From NCBI RefSeq assembly GCF_027925245.1, contig NZ_BSDP01000001.1, positions 558,001-622,000 of the forward strand: DNA of 64,000 nt, given 5' to 3'. Both the position numbers and the translations under genes were made by a program. The notes under the pieces are model-generated. The model was given only the letters and a program-made list of their open reading frames with translations, made no database searches and had not been told where the DNA came from. Below, one piece after another: positions 36,164 to 44,371 of the stretch. Source of the DNA: Agromyces rhizosphaerae (GTDB lineage Bacteria > Actinomycetota > Actinomycetes > Actinomycetales > Microbacteriaceae). The stretch's first letter is position 1. Every line of letters begins with the position of its first letter.

Positions 36164-37350
36164 AGCTCCACCGTATCCACGAGGGCGCCGGCGGCGAGTT
36201 CGGTGACGTCCTCGGGCACGACGAAGAGCAGGTCGGACGCCGCGAGGGCCGCGACCAGGTGCGATCCGGGGCCGCCGACCGGTGCGACCGTGCCATCGGC
36301 GGTCAGGCGTCCGCGCCGGAACTGGCGCTTGCCCGCGACCGAATCGACGGACTCGGCGAGCGGGAGTCGGGCGGTGCGAGCGGGCGGCAGCTTCGCGATC
36401 GCCCGGAGCACGGGCGCGACGAACACCTCGAACGAGACCTGCGCGCTCACCGGGTTGCCCGGGAACGCGACGACCGGCACGCGCCGGTACACGCCGACCG
36501 CCTGCGGCCCGCCCGGTTGCATCGCGACCGAGCCGACCCACGCGCCCAGCGGCTCGAGCAGTTCGCGCACCACCTCGTACGCGCCCTGCGAGATGCCGCC
36601 CGACGTGATGACGAGCTCGGCGCCCGCGTCGACGGCGGCGTCGAGCTCGTCCCGGAACCGCAGCACGTCGTCGCGCACGCGCCCGCGGTGCACGACCGCG
36701 GCGCCGGTGGCCGCCACGGCCGCGGCGAGCGCGACGCCGTTCGCGTCGGGCAGCTCGCCGGGGGCGAGGCGCGTGCCGGCGTCGACGAGTTCGGAGCCGG
36801 TCGAGACGACCGCGACCCGCACGCGCTCGCGCACCAGCAGGTGGGTGAGGCCGGATGCGGCGGCGGCCGCCAGGTGGCGCGAGGCGAGGCGGACGCCCGG
36901 CGGCAGCACGTCGTCGCCCTGCGTGAGGTCGGAACCGGCCTCACGCACGTAGGTGCCGGCGGCGACGGGCGCGTCGATGCGCACCTGCTCGGTGCCGCGA
37001 TCGGTGTCCTCGACGCGCACGACGGCGTCGGCACCCGCCGGCACGGGCGCGCCGGTCATGATGCGCACGGCGGTGCCGGGTGCGAGCGGGGCGGGCTCGC
37101 CGGGTGCAGCGGCGACCTCGCCGGCGACGGGCAGCGCCAGCGGGGCATCCGTCGTGTCGGCCGCCCGCACGGCGTAGCCGTCCATCTGGGCGTTGCGGAA
37201 CGGAGGCAGCGCGATCGGCGACGCGGTCGGAGAGACGGTCACGCGCCCGAGCGCGTCGGCGAGCGCCACGCGTTCGGCGGGCCTCGCGGACAGTCCGGTC
37301 AGCAGGCTGCGCACGTACCCCGCGTGCTCGTCGACCCCGATGCGGCTCAT
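36160..37350 (-). CDS. moeA: Molybdopterin molybdotransferase MoeA (second copy)
   Basis: A 396-residue MoeA. Motifs are NAQMDGYAVRAAD near residue 53, IMTGAPVPAGADAVV, STGSELVDAG, TSGGISQGAYEVV, and AFPGNPVSAQVSFE. In the third motif the usual Gly-Asp reads GA, unlike the first copy (VGDHD), where that Asp belongs to the MPT/Mg site. Its stop overlaps the start of the MoaC-Mog fusion (ATGA), so it heads that operon. The two MoeA proteins may serve different ligands or conditions. Confidence 0.93.
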
Positions 37351-37379
37351 GCCCCCATCCTCCCAACTCCCCGCCGATT

Positions 37380-37441
37380 CCGAGACCCGTCGATCTCCTG
37401 CGTTCCCAGCACTGGGAACGCAGTTTCTTGACGGGTCTCGG
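37380..37441. repeat. Palindromic element, copy 1
   Basis: A 62-base near-palindrome with outer arms CCGAGACCCGTC / GACGGGTCTCGG and inner arms CTGCGTTCCCAG / CTGGGAACGCAG, separated by six unpaired bases on each side and a two-base loop. It lies between the moeA start and the moeZ stop. It is followed 23 bases on by a diverged second copy. Confidence 0.85.
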
Positions 37442-37464
37442 CACACACCCGCTCTGGTTGGGGT

Positions 37465-37521
37465 GAGACCCGTCGAGAAACTGCGGAATGGGAGCCGAGA
37501 ACGCAGGAAATTGACGGGTCT
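37465..37521. repeat. Palindromic element, copy 2 (diverged)
   Basis: Same outer arms (GAGACCCGTC and GACGGGTCT) and inner CTGCG / CGCAG pairing as copy 1, but the centre has decayed. The two copies form a tandem pair in a gap of 187 bases. Confidence 0.8.
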
Positions 37522-37537
37522 GGGGACGCGGGAGGGG

Positions 37538-38650
37538 TCAGTAGCGCGGGAGGGCGGGGTCGACGGTGGCCGACCAGGCGTCGATGCCGCCGTCGAGGTG
37601 GCGGATGTCCTCGAAGCCGGCGTGGTCGAGCACGTGCAGCGCGTGCTGGGAGCGCACGCCGAGGTGGCAGATCGCCACGATCCGCGCCTCGCGGTCGAGC
37701 TCGTCGACGCGGGTCGCCAGTTCGCCGAGCGGGATGTGGATCGCGCCGTCGAGGCGCGCCACGTCGAGCTCCCACGCCTCGCGCACGTCGATGAGCACGA
37801 GCGGATGCCCCCGGGCGAGCTCGTCGGCCAGCTCGCGCGCGGTCAGGGTGTCGTGCGCGACGCGCTCCCGGTGCGAGGTCACCGCCGGCTCGACGCGCTC
37901 GGGTGCGGGACCTTCCGGCACCTCCTCCGCGCGCCGGTAGACGATCTCGCGCGTGCGCCCCGACAGCGCGTCGAACGCCGCGACCCGTCCGAGCATCGGC
38001 TCGCCGATGCCGGTGACGAGCTTCAGCACCTCGCCGGCCATGAGTCCGCCGATGACGGTGCACACGCTCGGCAGGATGCCGTCGATGTCGCAGCTCAGCA
38101 CCGCGTCGGGCGCGGGGGCATCGGGGAACAGGTCGCGGTAGGCGACCCCGCGCGCCTCCCACGAGACGCCGGCCTGCCCGGAGAACTTCGCCGACGAGCC
38201 CCAGACGAGCGGGATGCCCCGGCGGGCCGCCGCGTCGTCGGCGACGTAGCGGGTGCGGATGTCGTCGGTGCCGTCGACCACCACGTCCGCGTCCTCGAGC
38301 AGCGCGTCGGCGTTCGCCTCGGTGAAACGGGCGGCGTGCGGGTGCAGGAGCGTCTCGGGGCTGAGCGCCTCTGCGGCGTCCGCCGCCGACTCGACCTTCG
38401 CGCGCCCCACGTCGCCGGGCCCGTGCATGACCTGCCGGTGCAGGTTCGTCTCGTCGACCACGTCGTCGTCGACGATCGTCACGCGTCCGACGCCCGCGGC
38501 GACGAGCACCGGCACGACCGCGCTGCCGAGCCCGCCCGCGCCGAGCACGACGACGTGTGCCGCGGCGAGCGCCTCCTGCCCCGCGGGGCCGACCCCGGGC
38601 AGGATGCGCTGGCGCTGGTAGCGCGGGGAGGCCGGGTCGACGGGAGGCAT
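37538..38650 (-). CDS. moeZ: Adenylyltransferase/sulfurtransferase MoeZ-like (MoeB plus rhodanese)
   Basis: A 370-residue two-domain protein. Residues 1-250 are a ThiF/MoeB E1-like adenylyltransferase with VVLGAGGLGSAV near residue 33, DDVVDETNLHRQ, and the Cys region LSCDIDGILPSVC. Residues about 270-370 are a rhodanese domain with active Cys in ICHLGVRS. It activates the Gly-Gly tail of MoaD, and perhaps ThiS or CysO-like carriers, and loads sulfur. The zinc-binding CxxC pairs of E. coli MoeB are not visible. It faces the HTH-Mop/modABC unit. Confidence 0.9.
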   Translation of the reverse strand: MPPVDPASPRYQRQRILPGVGPAGQEALAAAHVVVLGAGGLGSAVVPVLVAAGVGRVTIVDDDVVDETNLHRQVMHGPGDVGRAKVESAADAAEALSPETLLHPHAARFTEANADALLEDADVVVDGTDDIRTRYVADDAAARRGIPLVWGSSAKFSGQAGVSWEARGVAYRDLFPDAPAPDAVLSCDIDGILPSVCTVIGGLMAGEVLKLVTGIGEPMLGRVAAFDALSGRTREIVYRRAEEVPEGPAPERVEPAVTSHRERVAHDTLTARELADELARGHPLVLIDVREAWELDVARLDGAIHIPLGELATRVDELDREARIVAICHLGVRSQHALHVLDHAGFEDIRHLDGGIDAWSATVDPALPRY

Positions 38651-38725
38651 GCTCCGATTCTCGCAAGCCCCCGCCAGCCGTGCGGCGGGACGGCGGCGAT
38701 CGGGCCCTGGCACCGCATACACGGG

Positions 38726-38731
38726 TAGAAT
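38726..38731 (+). promoter_or_regulatory. -10 element TAGAAT of mod operon
   Basis: TAGAAT lies 41 bases before the ATG at 38773, with GAGGAG as ribosome site in between, so this transcript has a leader. The gap to the divergent moeZ start is 122 bases and probably carries molybdate-dependent control. Confidence 0.4.
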
Positions 38732-38772
38732 CTGACACACGCACCGTATCCACGGAACGAGGAGCACGAGTC

Positions 38773-39189
38773 ATGCAGGAGTTCCGCATCGCCGAGGCCG
38801 CCGCGCTGCTCGGCGTGAGCGACGACACCGTGCGCCGCTGGGCCGACCAGGGCCGCGTGCCCGTGCACCGCGCCGCCAACGGCATGCAGGTCATCGCGGG
38901 CGCCGACCTCGTGCCGCTGCTCGGCGAGTCGGGCCCGGGCTCGGCCCTCGCCGAGGCGTTCCCGTTCGCGGGCGCGTCGTCGCGCAACCGCTTCGTGGGG
39001 CTCGTGACGGCCGTGACCAAGGACGGCGTGATGGCTCAGGTCGACCTGCAGGCGGGCCCGTTCCGCGTGGTGTCGCTCATGACCCGCGAGGCGGCCGACG
39101 AACTCGGCCTCGCACCCGGCATGCTCGCCGCGGCGAGCGCCAAGGCCACGACCGTCGTCGTCGAGGTGCCGAGCACGGAGCGCCCGTGA
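38773..39189 (+). CDS. HTH-Mop molybdate-binding regulator
   Basis: A 138-residue protein. An N-terminal MerR/excisionase-like helix-turn-helix (FRIAEAAALLGVSDDTVRRW) is followed by a single Mop/TOBE domain (about residues 70-134: SSRNRFVGLVTAVTKDG onward). Mop domains bind molybdate. It lies upstream of and overlaps modA, so it should sense molybdate and control modABC, perhaps also the divergent Moco genes. Compared with ModE it is short, with one Mop domain instead of two, implying dimeric binding. ModC in this operon lacks the Mop domain. Confidence 0.88.
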   Translation: MQEFRIAEAAALLGVSDDTVRRWADQGRVPVHRAANGMQVIAGADLVPLLGESGPGSALAEAFPFAGASSRNRFVGLVTAVTKDGVMAQVDLQAGPFRVVSLMTREAADELGLAPGMLAAASAKATTVVVEVPSTERP

Positions 39190-39974
39190 CGCGTCGACCC
39201 CGTCGGGGCGCGGCTGCCGCAGCGGCATCCGTCGCCCTCCTCACGGTGGGTGCACTGGGCGGATGCTCCGGAAGCGGCGCCCTCACCCCCGGCGACCTGC
39301 CGGCCGCCACCATCACGGTCTTCGCCGCGGCCTCGCTCACCGAGAGCTTCGAAGCGCTCGCCGCGGAGTTCGAGGCGGCGCACCCCGGCGTCGAGGTCGC
39401 GCTCTCGTTCGGCGGCAGCGCGACGCTCGCGAGCCAGATCCTCGAGGGGGCGCCCGCCGACGTGTTCGCCTCGGCCGACGAGGCGACCATGCGGCGGGTG
39501 GTGGACGGCGGCGCGACGGCGGCCGATCCGCAGATCTTCGCGACCAATGCGCTCACCCTCGCGGTGCCCGCGGGCAACCCGGGCGGCGTGACCGGGCTCG
39601 CCGACCTCGCCGACCCCGGCCTCGCGATCGCGCTCTGCGCCCCGGAGGTGCCGTGCGGCGCGACGGCGGTGAGCGTGCTCGACGCGGCCGGCGTCACCGC
39701 GGCCCCCGACACCCTCGAACAGGACGTGAAGGCCGTGCTCACCCGACTCGTGCTCGGCGAGGCCGACGCCGGGCTGGTCTACCGCACCGACGTGATCGCG
39801 GCGGGCGACGCGGTCGAGCAGATCGAGGCCGAGGGCACGGATGCGGCGGTCAACGCCTACCCGATCGCCCCCGTCGGCGCAGCTGAGACCGCCACGGCGC
39901 GCGAGTTCATCGCGTTCGTGCGATCCGACGCGGGGCAGGGGGTGCTCGCCGATGCCGGCTTCGGAGCGCCCTGA
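39186..39974 (+). CDS. modA: Molybdate-binding lipoprotein ModA
   Basis: A 262-residue binding protein. The signal peptide ends in LGGC (Cys27), a lipobox. The oxyanion-binding segments are FAAASLTESF near residue 46 and LSFGGSATLASQI near residue 73. The tyrosine in LVYRTDV and the Pro-rich VNAYPIAPV near residue 220 are typical of ModA. GTG 39186 overlaps the regulator stop (GTGA). Confidence 0.94.
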   Translation: MTRRPRRGAAAAAASVALLTVGALGGCSGSGALTPGDLPAATITVFAAASLTESFEALAAEFEAAHPGVEVALSFGGSATLASQILEGAPADVFASADEATMRRVVDGGATAADPQIFATNALTLAVPAGNPGGVTGLADLADPGLAIALCAPEVPCGATAVSVLDAAGVTAAPDTLEQDVKAVLTRLVLGEADAGLVYRTDVIAAGDAVEQIEAEGTDAAVNAYPIAPVGAAETATAREFIAFVRSDAGQGVLADAGFGAP

Positions 39975-40812
39975 CCGCACCGCACCGCACGCACCCCGCC
40001 GCCGCGCGGGCGCCCGCCGCGGCCGGATGCCCGCGCCGCTCGTCGTCGTCGCCGTCGTCGCCCTCGCCGTGCTCGTGCTGCCCCTCGTCGCGCTCGTCGT
40101 GCGCGCCCCGTGGGCCGAGCTGCCTGCGCTCGTCACGAGCGCACCGGTGCTCGAGGCGCTGCGCCTGTCGCTCGTCACGGCGTCGATCGCGACCGCCGTG
40201 TGCCTCGCCCTCGGCGTCCCGCTGGCGATGCTGCTCGCCCACAGTGCCGACGCGCCCGCGCCGGTGCGCCGGCTGCTGCGCGCCGCGGTCACCGTGCCGC
40301 TGCTCCTCCCCCCGGTCGTCGGCGGCATCGCCCTGCTGCTCCTGCTCGGCCGCCGCGGCCTCGTCGGCGGCTGGCTCGCCGAGACGTGGGGCGTCACGAT
40401 CCCCTTCACGACCGGCGCCGTCGTCATCGCCCAGGTGTTCGTCTCGATGCCGTTCCTGGTGTTCGCCGTCGAGGGTGCACTGAGCGGCGCCGACCGCCGG
40501 GTCGAGCAGGCGGCCGCGACACTCGGGGCGTCACGCTGGCAGGTGTTCCGCCACATGACGCTCCCCCTCGTCGCGCCGGGCATCGCCGCGGGCGCCGTGC
40601 TCTGCTTCACGCGCGCCCTCGGCGAGTTCGGCGCGACCATCACGTTCGCCGGCTCCCTGCCCGGCGTCACGCGCACGCTCCCGGTCGCGAGCTACCTCGC
40701 GCTGCAGTCCGACCCCGACGAGGCCATCGCGATCGCGCTCGTGCTGCTGGCGGTCGCGGTGGCGGTGCTGCTGCTCCTGCGCGACCGCTGGGTTCCGGGG
40801 GTGCGGGCGTGA
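39952..40812 (+). CDS. modB: Molybdate ABC transporter permease ModB
   Basis: A 286-residue permease with six or so helices. The cytoplasmic coupling loop is EQAAATLGASRWQVFRHMTLP (EAA motif), followed by FTRALGEFGATITFAG, which is strongly typical of ModB/CysT. ATG 39952 overlaps the end of modA by 23 bases; the first 25 residues are basic and polar. Its stop overlaps the modC GTG. Confidence 0.93.
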   Translation: MPASERPDRTAPHAPRRRAGARRGRMPAPLVVVAVVALAVLVLPLVALVVRAPWAELPALVTSAPVLEALRLSLVTASIATAVCLALGVPLAMLLAHSADAPAPVRRLLRAAVTVPLLLPPVVGGIALLLLLGRRGLVGGWLAETWGVTIPFTTGAVVIAQVFVSMPFLVFAVEGALSGADRRVEQAAATLGASRWQVFRHMTLPLVAPGIAAGAVLCFTRALGEFGATITFAGSLPGVTRTLPVASYLALQSDPDEAIAIALVLLAVAVAVLLLLRDRWVPGVRA

Positions 40813-41540
40813 ACGGCGACGGATGCCTCGCCGGCACGTTCACCGCCCGCCGCGGCGACCTCGACGTGACCATCGACCTCGACGTGGCGCCGGGCCGCAC
40901 GCTCGCGCTGTTCGGCCCGAACGGCGCGGGCAAGTCGACCGTGCTGGCCGCGATCGCCGGGCTCGTGCCGCTCGAGCGGGGCCGGCTGCGCCTCGGCGAT
41001 CGGGTGCTGGCGGATGCGGCGACGGGGCGCTCGCTCGCCCCCGAGGCGCGACACGTCGGCGTCGTGTTCCAGGACTACCTGCTCTTCGCGCACCTCACCG
41101 TGCGCGACAACGTGGCGTTCGCGGCGCGCATGGCGGGCGCCTCGCGCCGCGCGTCGCGCGAGGCTGCCGACCGCTGGCTCGAGCGGGTGGGGGCGGGCGG
41201 CCTCGCCGCGAGGCATCCGCTCGCCCTCTCCGGCGGCCAGCAGCAGCGCGTCGCCGTGGCCCGCGCGCTCGCCGCGGAACCGGACGCCCTGCTGCTCGAC
41301 GAGCCGCTGTCGGCGCTCGACGTCGAGGTGCGCGCCGACCTGCGCCGCGAGCTCGCCGACCACGTGCGCGGCTTCGCCGGGCCGACCGTGCTCGTCACGC
41401 ACTCCCTCGCCGACGCCGCGCTCGCCGACGAGGTCGTCGTGCTCGAGGCCGGCGCGGTGACCCAGCGCGGCACGCTCGACGACCTGCGCCGGGCACCCGC
41501 CACGCCCTACGTCGAGCGGCTCGTGCACGCTGCAGCCTGA
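40809..41540 (+). CDS. modC: Molybdate ABC transporter ATPase ModC, without Mop domain
   Basis: A 243-residue ATPase. Walker A is GPNGAGKST near residue 37, the Q-loop VVFQDYLLFAHL, the signature LSGGQQQRVAVARAL, and Walker B ALLLDEPLSALD. Classical ModC is about 350 residues with a C-terminal Mop/TOBE domain; here the chain stops right after the ATPase fold (VERLVHAAA). The 105 bases to the next gene are too short to hold a frameshifted Mop domain. The only Mop domain in the operon is on the HTH protein. Confidence 0.93.
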   Translation: MNGDGCLAGTFTARRGDLDVTIDLDVAPGRTLALFGPNGAGKSTVLAAIAGLVPLERGRLRLGDRVLADAATGRSLAPEARHVGVVFQDYLLFAHLTVRDNVAFAARMAGASRRASREAADRWLERVGAGGLAARHPLALSGGQQQRVAVARALAAEPDALLLDEPLSALDVEVRADLRRELADHVRGFAGPTVLVTHSLADAALADEVVVLEAGAVTQRGTLDDLRRAPATPYVERLVHAAA

Positions 41541-41645
41541 GCCGAACGCCGCTGCACGCTCCGCCTCGCCGCACGCGCGTACGATCGGGAATGCGCGTGC
41601 CGCCGTCGCGTTGCACCAAGAGTTCGCGTCACACCGAGGGGGCAC

Positions 41646-43088
41646 ATGGCCGAGACCGCATCCGTGGGCTTCCGATCCGAGCGCGGACCCATCCTCATCG
41701 CGCTCATGCTGTCGACCGGGCTCATCGCGATCGACGCGACGATCCTCGCCACCGCGGTCCCTTCGGTCGTCGCCGACCTGGGCGGATTCGCGCAGTTCCC
41801 GTGGCTGTTCTCGATCTACCTGCTCGCGCAGGCCGTCTCGACGCCGGTGTACGCGAAGCTCGCCGACACCATCGGGCGGAAGCCGCTCATGCTGTTCGGC
41901 GTCGGGCTGTTCCTCGTCGGCTCGGTGCTGTGCGGGTTCGCCTGGGACATGGGCTCGCTCATCGTCTTCCGCGCGATCCAGGGACTCGGGGCCGGCGCGG
42001 TCATGCCGATCTCGGTCACGATCGCGGGCGACATCTACACCGTGCGCGAGCGCGCGAAGGCGCAGGGCTACCTCGCGAGCGTCTGGGCCATGTCGTCGGT
42101 CGTCGGACCGACGCTCGGCGGCGTGTTCTCGGAGTACCTGTCGTGGCGGTGGATCTTCTTCGTGAACATCCCGCTGTGCCTGATCGCCGCGTGGATGCTG
42201 TTCCGGAACTACCACGAGCGGCTCGAGCCGCGCCGGCACCGGATCGACGTCGCGGGGGCATCGACGCTGACGGTGGGGCTCACGCTCGTCATCCTCGGCC
42301 TGCTCGAGGGCGGGCAGGCGTGGGCGTGGCTGTCGTGGCAGAGCGCGGTCGCGTTCATCGGCGGTGGGCTGCTGCTCATCGTGTTCGGGTTCATCGAACG
42401 TCGCGCCGCAGAGCCCGTGCTGCCGATCTGGATCTTCCAGCGGCGGCTGATCCTCACGACCTCCCTGATCGCCCTCGGCATCGGGGCGGCCCTGATCGGC
42501 CTGACGGCGTACGTGCCGACGTTCCTCGAGACCTCGGCCGGGGTGACGCCGCTCGTGTCCGGTCTCGCGGTGGCGGCGCTCACCCTGGGCTGGCCGATCG
42601 CCGCCTCGCAGTCGGGACGCCTGTACCTGCGCATCGGCTTCCGCTCGACCGCGTTCATCGGGCTCTCGATCACGGTCGCGGGCAGCGCGATGCTCTACCT
42701 GTTCGCCGCCTGGCCGAGCGCCGTGCTGTCGGCGACCGCGTGCTTCGTCGTGGGCCTCGGCATGGGGCTCGTCGCGACCCCCACCCTCATCGCGGCCCAG
42801 TCGTCGGTGCCGTGGAACGAGCGCGGGGTCGTCACGGGCACGAACATGTTCACCCGCTCGATCGGCAGCGCCATCGGCGCCGCCGTCTTCGGCGCCGTCG
42901 GCAACGGCATCATCGCCCGCTCGGGGCTCGGCAGCGAGTCGCCCGAGGCGATCCAGCAGGCGGCATCCGCGGTGTTCCTGGCGGTCATGGTCGCGGCCGT
43001 GCTCTCGCTGCTGGTCGCCATCGCCATGCCGCAGGCGCGCGTCGACGACGTGGAGCTGCCGGCGCAGCAGCCCGCGCCGACCGAGTGA
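41646..43088 (+). CDS. MFS transporter, DHA2 drug exporter family
   Basis: A 480-residue multi-helix transporter. Motif A is LADTIGRKPLML between helices 2 and 3, the first helix has IAIDATILATAVPSVV (motif D1-like, typical of drug:H+ antiporters), and QGLGAGAVMPISVTI is in helix 5. The ATG at 41646 has a GAGGGGG site. It ends at a strong bidirectional terminator. It is unrelated in sequence details to the exporter at 12.7 kb. Substrate unknown. Confidence 0.88.
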   Translation: MAETASVGFRSERGPILIALMLSTGLIAIDATILATAVPSVVADLGGFAQFPWLFSIYLLAQAVSTPVYAKLADTIGRKPLMLFGVGLFLVGSVLCGFAWDMGSLIVFRAIQGLGAGAVMPISVTIAGDIYTVRERAKAQGYLASVWAMSSVVGPTLGGVFSEYLSWRWIFFVNIPLCLIAAWMLFRNYHERLEPRRHRIDVAGASTLTVGLTLVILGLLEGGQAWAWLSWQSAVAFIGGGLLLIVFGFIERRAAEPVLPIWIFQRRLILTTSLIALGIGAALIGLTAYVPTFLETSAGVTPLVSGLAVAALTLGWPIAASQSGRLYLRIGFRSTAFIGLSITVAGSAMLYLFAAWPSAVLSATACFVVGLGMGLVATPTLIAAQSSVPWNERGVVTGTNMFTRSIGSAIGAAVFGAVGNGIIARSGLGSESPEAIQQAASAVFLAVMVAAVLSLLVAIAMPQARVDDVELPAQQPAPTE

Positions 43089-43104
43089 CCGCCTCCTGAC
43101 ACGC

Positions 43105-43136
43105 CGGAGGGCGGGCGCCCGCGCGCCCGCCCTCCG
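43105..43136. terminator. Bidirectional terminator
   Basis: Thirteen-base perfect arms CGGAGGGCGGGCG and CGCCCGCCCTCCG with a six-base loop, between convergent genes that end at 43088 and 43147. Confidence 0.85.
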
Positions 43137-43146
43137 TTCCGTTCGC

Positions 43147-43731
43147 TCAGACCAGCGCGGACTCCTTCGCGACGGCGAAGCCCTCGGTCCAGCCGATGCG
43201 CTCCTGCACGGCGAGCGTGAGCTGCAGGAAGCCGAGCGACTCGAGCTCGCGCGCTCGCGAGAGGGCACCGGCGTCGACGACGGCGAGCCCGCCCGCCTCG
43301 ACGACCGAGGCGAGCGACTGCTTCGCGTCGGCGTCGTCACCCGCGACCAGCACGGTGGTCGGCACGCCGCCGACCGTCTTCGACACGAGCGTCGCGGCGA
43401 AGTTCGTGTTGAACGCCTTGAGCACGCGGGAGTCGGGCAGCGCCGTGGCGATCTCGGCGGCGGCCGAGGAGTCGGCCGGCACGACGAGCGAGTCGAACGT
43501 GGTGAAGTCGAGCGGGTTGGTGATGTCGACGACCACCTTGCCCGCGAGCGCCGTGCCGTGGGCGGCGATGATGCCGGCCACCTCGGGGTACGGCACGGCC
43601 AGCACCACGATGTCGCCGTCGATGGATGCCGCGTCGCGGCCGAGGTACTGCACGTCGGCGCCGCCGTCGGCGACGATGCCGCCGATCGCCGTGCCCATGT
43701 TGCCGTTGCCGAAGATGCTGACCGTGGTCAT
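43147..43731 (-). CDS. NAD(P)-binding reductase, F420-dependent-oxidoreductase-like fold
   Basis: A 194-residue Rossmann protein. It begins VSIFGNGNMGTAIGGI (GxGxxG), followed by ILGRDAAS-like and VVDITNPLDF, matching the NADP oxidoreductase, coenzyme F420-dependent family. Whether it uses F420 or only NADP is not clear. It is divergent from a MarR regulator across an 88-base gap that carries two identical-format operators, so it is the probable target of that regulator. Confidence 0.85.
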   Translation of the reverse strand: MTTVSIFGNGNMGTAIGGIVADGGADVQYLGRDAASIDGDIVVLAVPYPEVAGIIAAHGTALAGKVVVDITNPLDFTTFDSLVVPADSSAAAEIATALPDSRVLKAFNTNFAATLVSKTVGGVPTTVLVAGDDADAKQSLASVVEAGGLAVVDAGALSRARELESLGFLQLTLAVQERIGWTEGFAVAKESALV

Positions 43732-43752
43732 TCGGGTCTCCCGTTCGTTTTG

Positions 43753-43766
43753 GTTGTAGGAACAAC
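43753..43766. promoter_or_regulatory. MarR-type operator copy 1, GTTG-N6-CAAC
   Basis: GTTGTAGGAACAAC lies 21 bases upstream of the reductase ATG on minus, where it would cover the promoter or leader. A second copy of the same format lies 34 bases away. Confidence 0.6.
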
Positions 43767-43786
43767 TGAATAGTACGCACACATTG

Positions 43787-43800
43787 GTTGATGCGTCAAC
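43787..43800. promoter_or_regulatory. MarR-type operator copy 2, GTTG-N6-CAAC
   Basis: GTTGATGCGTCAAC lies just upstream of the -10 element of the marR-type gene, so binding there should repress that gene. Confidence 0.6.
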
Positions 43801-43807
43801 TTTTCGA

Positions 43808-43813
43808 TAGGAT
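43808..43813 (+). promoter_or_regulatory. -10 element TAGGAT, leaderless start of MarR gene
   Basis: TAGGAT ends six bases before GTG 43820, with no ribosome site between. Confidence 0.5.
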
Positions 43814-43819
43814 GGACCC

Positions 43820-44338
43820 GTGGACACGCAGACGACGCCCGAGATGACGGGACCCGAGGAGGCCGCCTGGGTGCGGCTCATCGCCCTGGCCGAGCTGCTC
43901 CCCGGCGTGCTCGACGCGCAACTGCTGCGCGATGCGCAGATCACGCACTTCGAGTACACGGTGCTGATGAGCCTGGAGTCGTCACCCGACCGCACGTCGC
44001 GCATGACCCGGCTCGCCTCGCGCACGAACGCGACGCTCCCGCGCCTCTCGCACGTGGCGAAGCGACTCGAGCAGCGCGGCCTCATCGAGCGGTTCCCCTG
44101 CCCGGAGGACCGCCGTGCGACGAACGCGCGACTGACCGACGAGGGCCTCGCGCTCCTCGACGATGCGGCACCCGGGCACGTCGACACCGTGCGCCACTAC
44201 GTGCTCGACGCGCTCGACCCCGACGACCTCGACCGCCTGTACGACATCGCGGGCGTGCTGCTCGAGCGGCTCGACCCCGAGGGGCGCATGACCGCGACCG
44301 CGTGCCACCCCGCGAAGGCGGCACCGCTCGCCTCCTGA
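43820..44338 (+). CDS. MarR-family transcriptional regulator
   Basis: A 172-residue winged-helix regulator. The DNA-recognition region is MTRLASRTNATLPRLSHVAKRLEQRGLIERF (about residues 57-87), followed by the wing CPEDRRATNARLTDEG. It starts with a leaderless GTG and probably represses itself and the divergent reductase through two GTTG-N6-CAAC sites. The effector is not evident; MarR proteins with divergent reductases often answer to quinones or other electrophiles. Confidence 0.9.
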   Translation: MDTQTTPEMTGPEEAAWVRLIALAELLPGVLDAQLLRDAQITHFEYTVLMSLESSPDRTSRMTRLASRTNATLPRLSHVAKRLEQRGLIERFPCPEDRRATNARLTDEGLALLDDAAPGHVDTVRHYVLDALDPDDLDRLYDIAGVLLERLDPEGRMTATACHPAKAAPLAS

Positions 44339-44371
44339 GCGACCGCACCCAGGCGCCCAGACGCCGCGGTG

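Noticed and set aside
37380..37521. Possible CRISPR array
   Set aside because: Only two repeat units, palindromic throughout, with a single 23-base gap and no cas genes.
41541..41645. Frameshifted Mop domain after modC
   Set aside because: The gap is 105 bases and shows no Mop-like sequence in any frame; the domain is truly absent.
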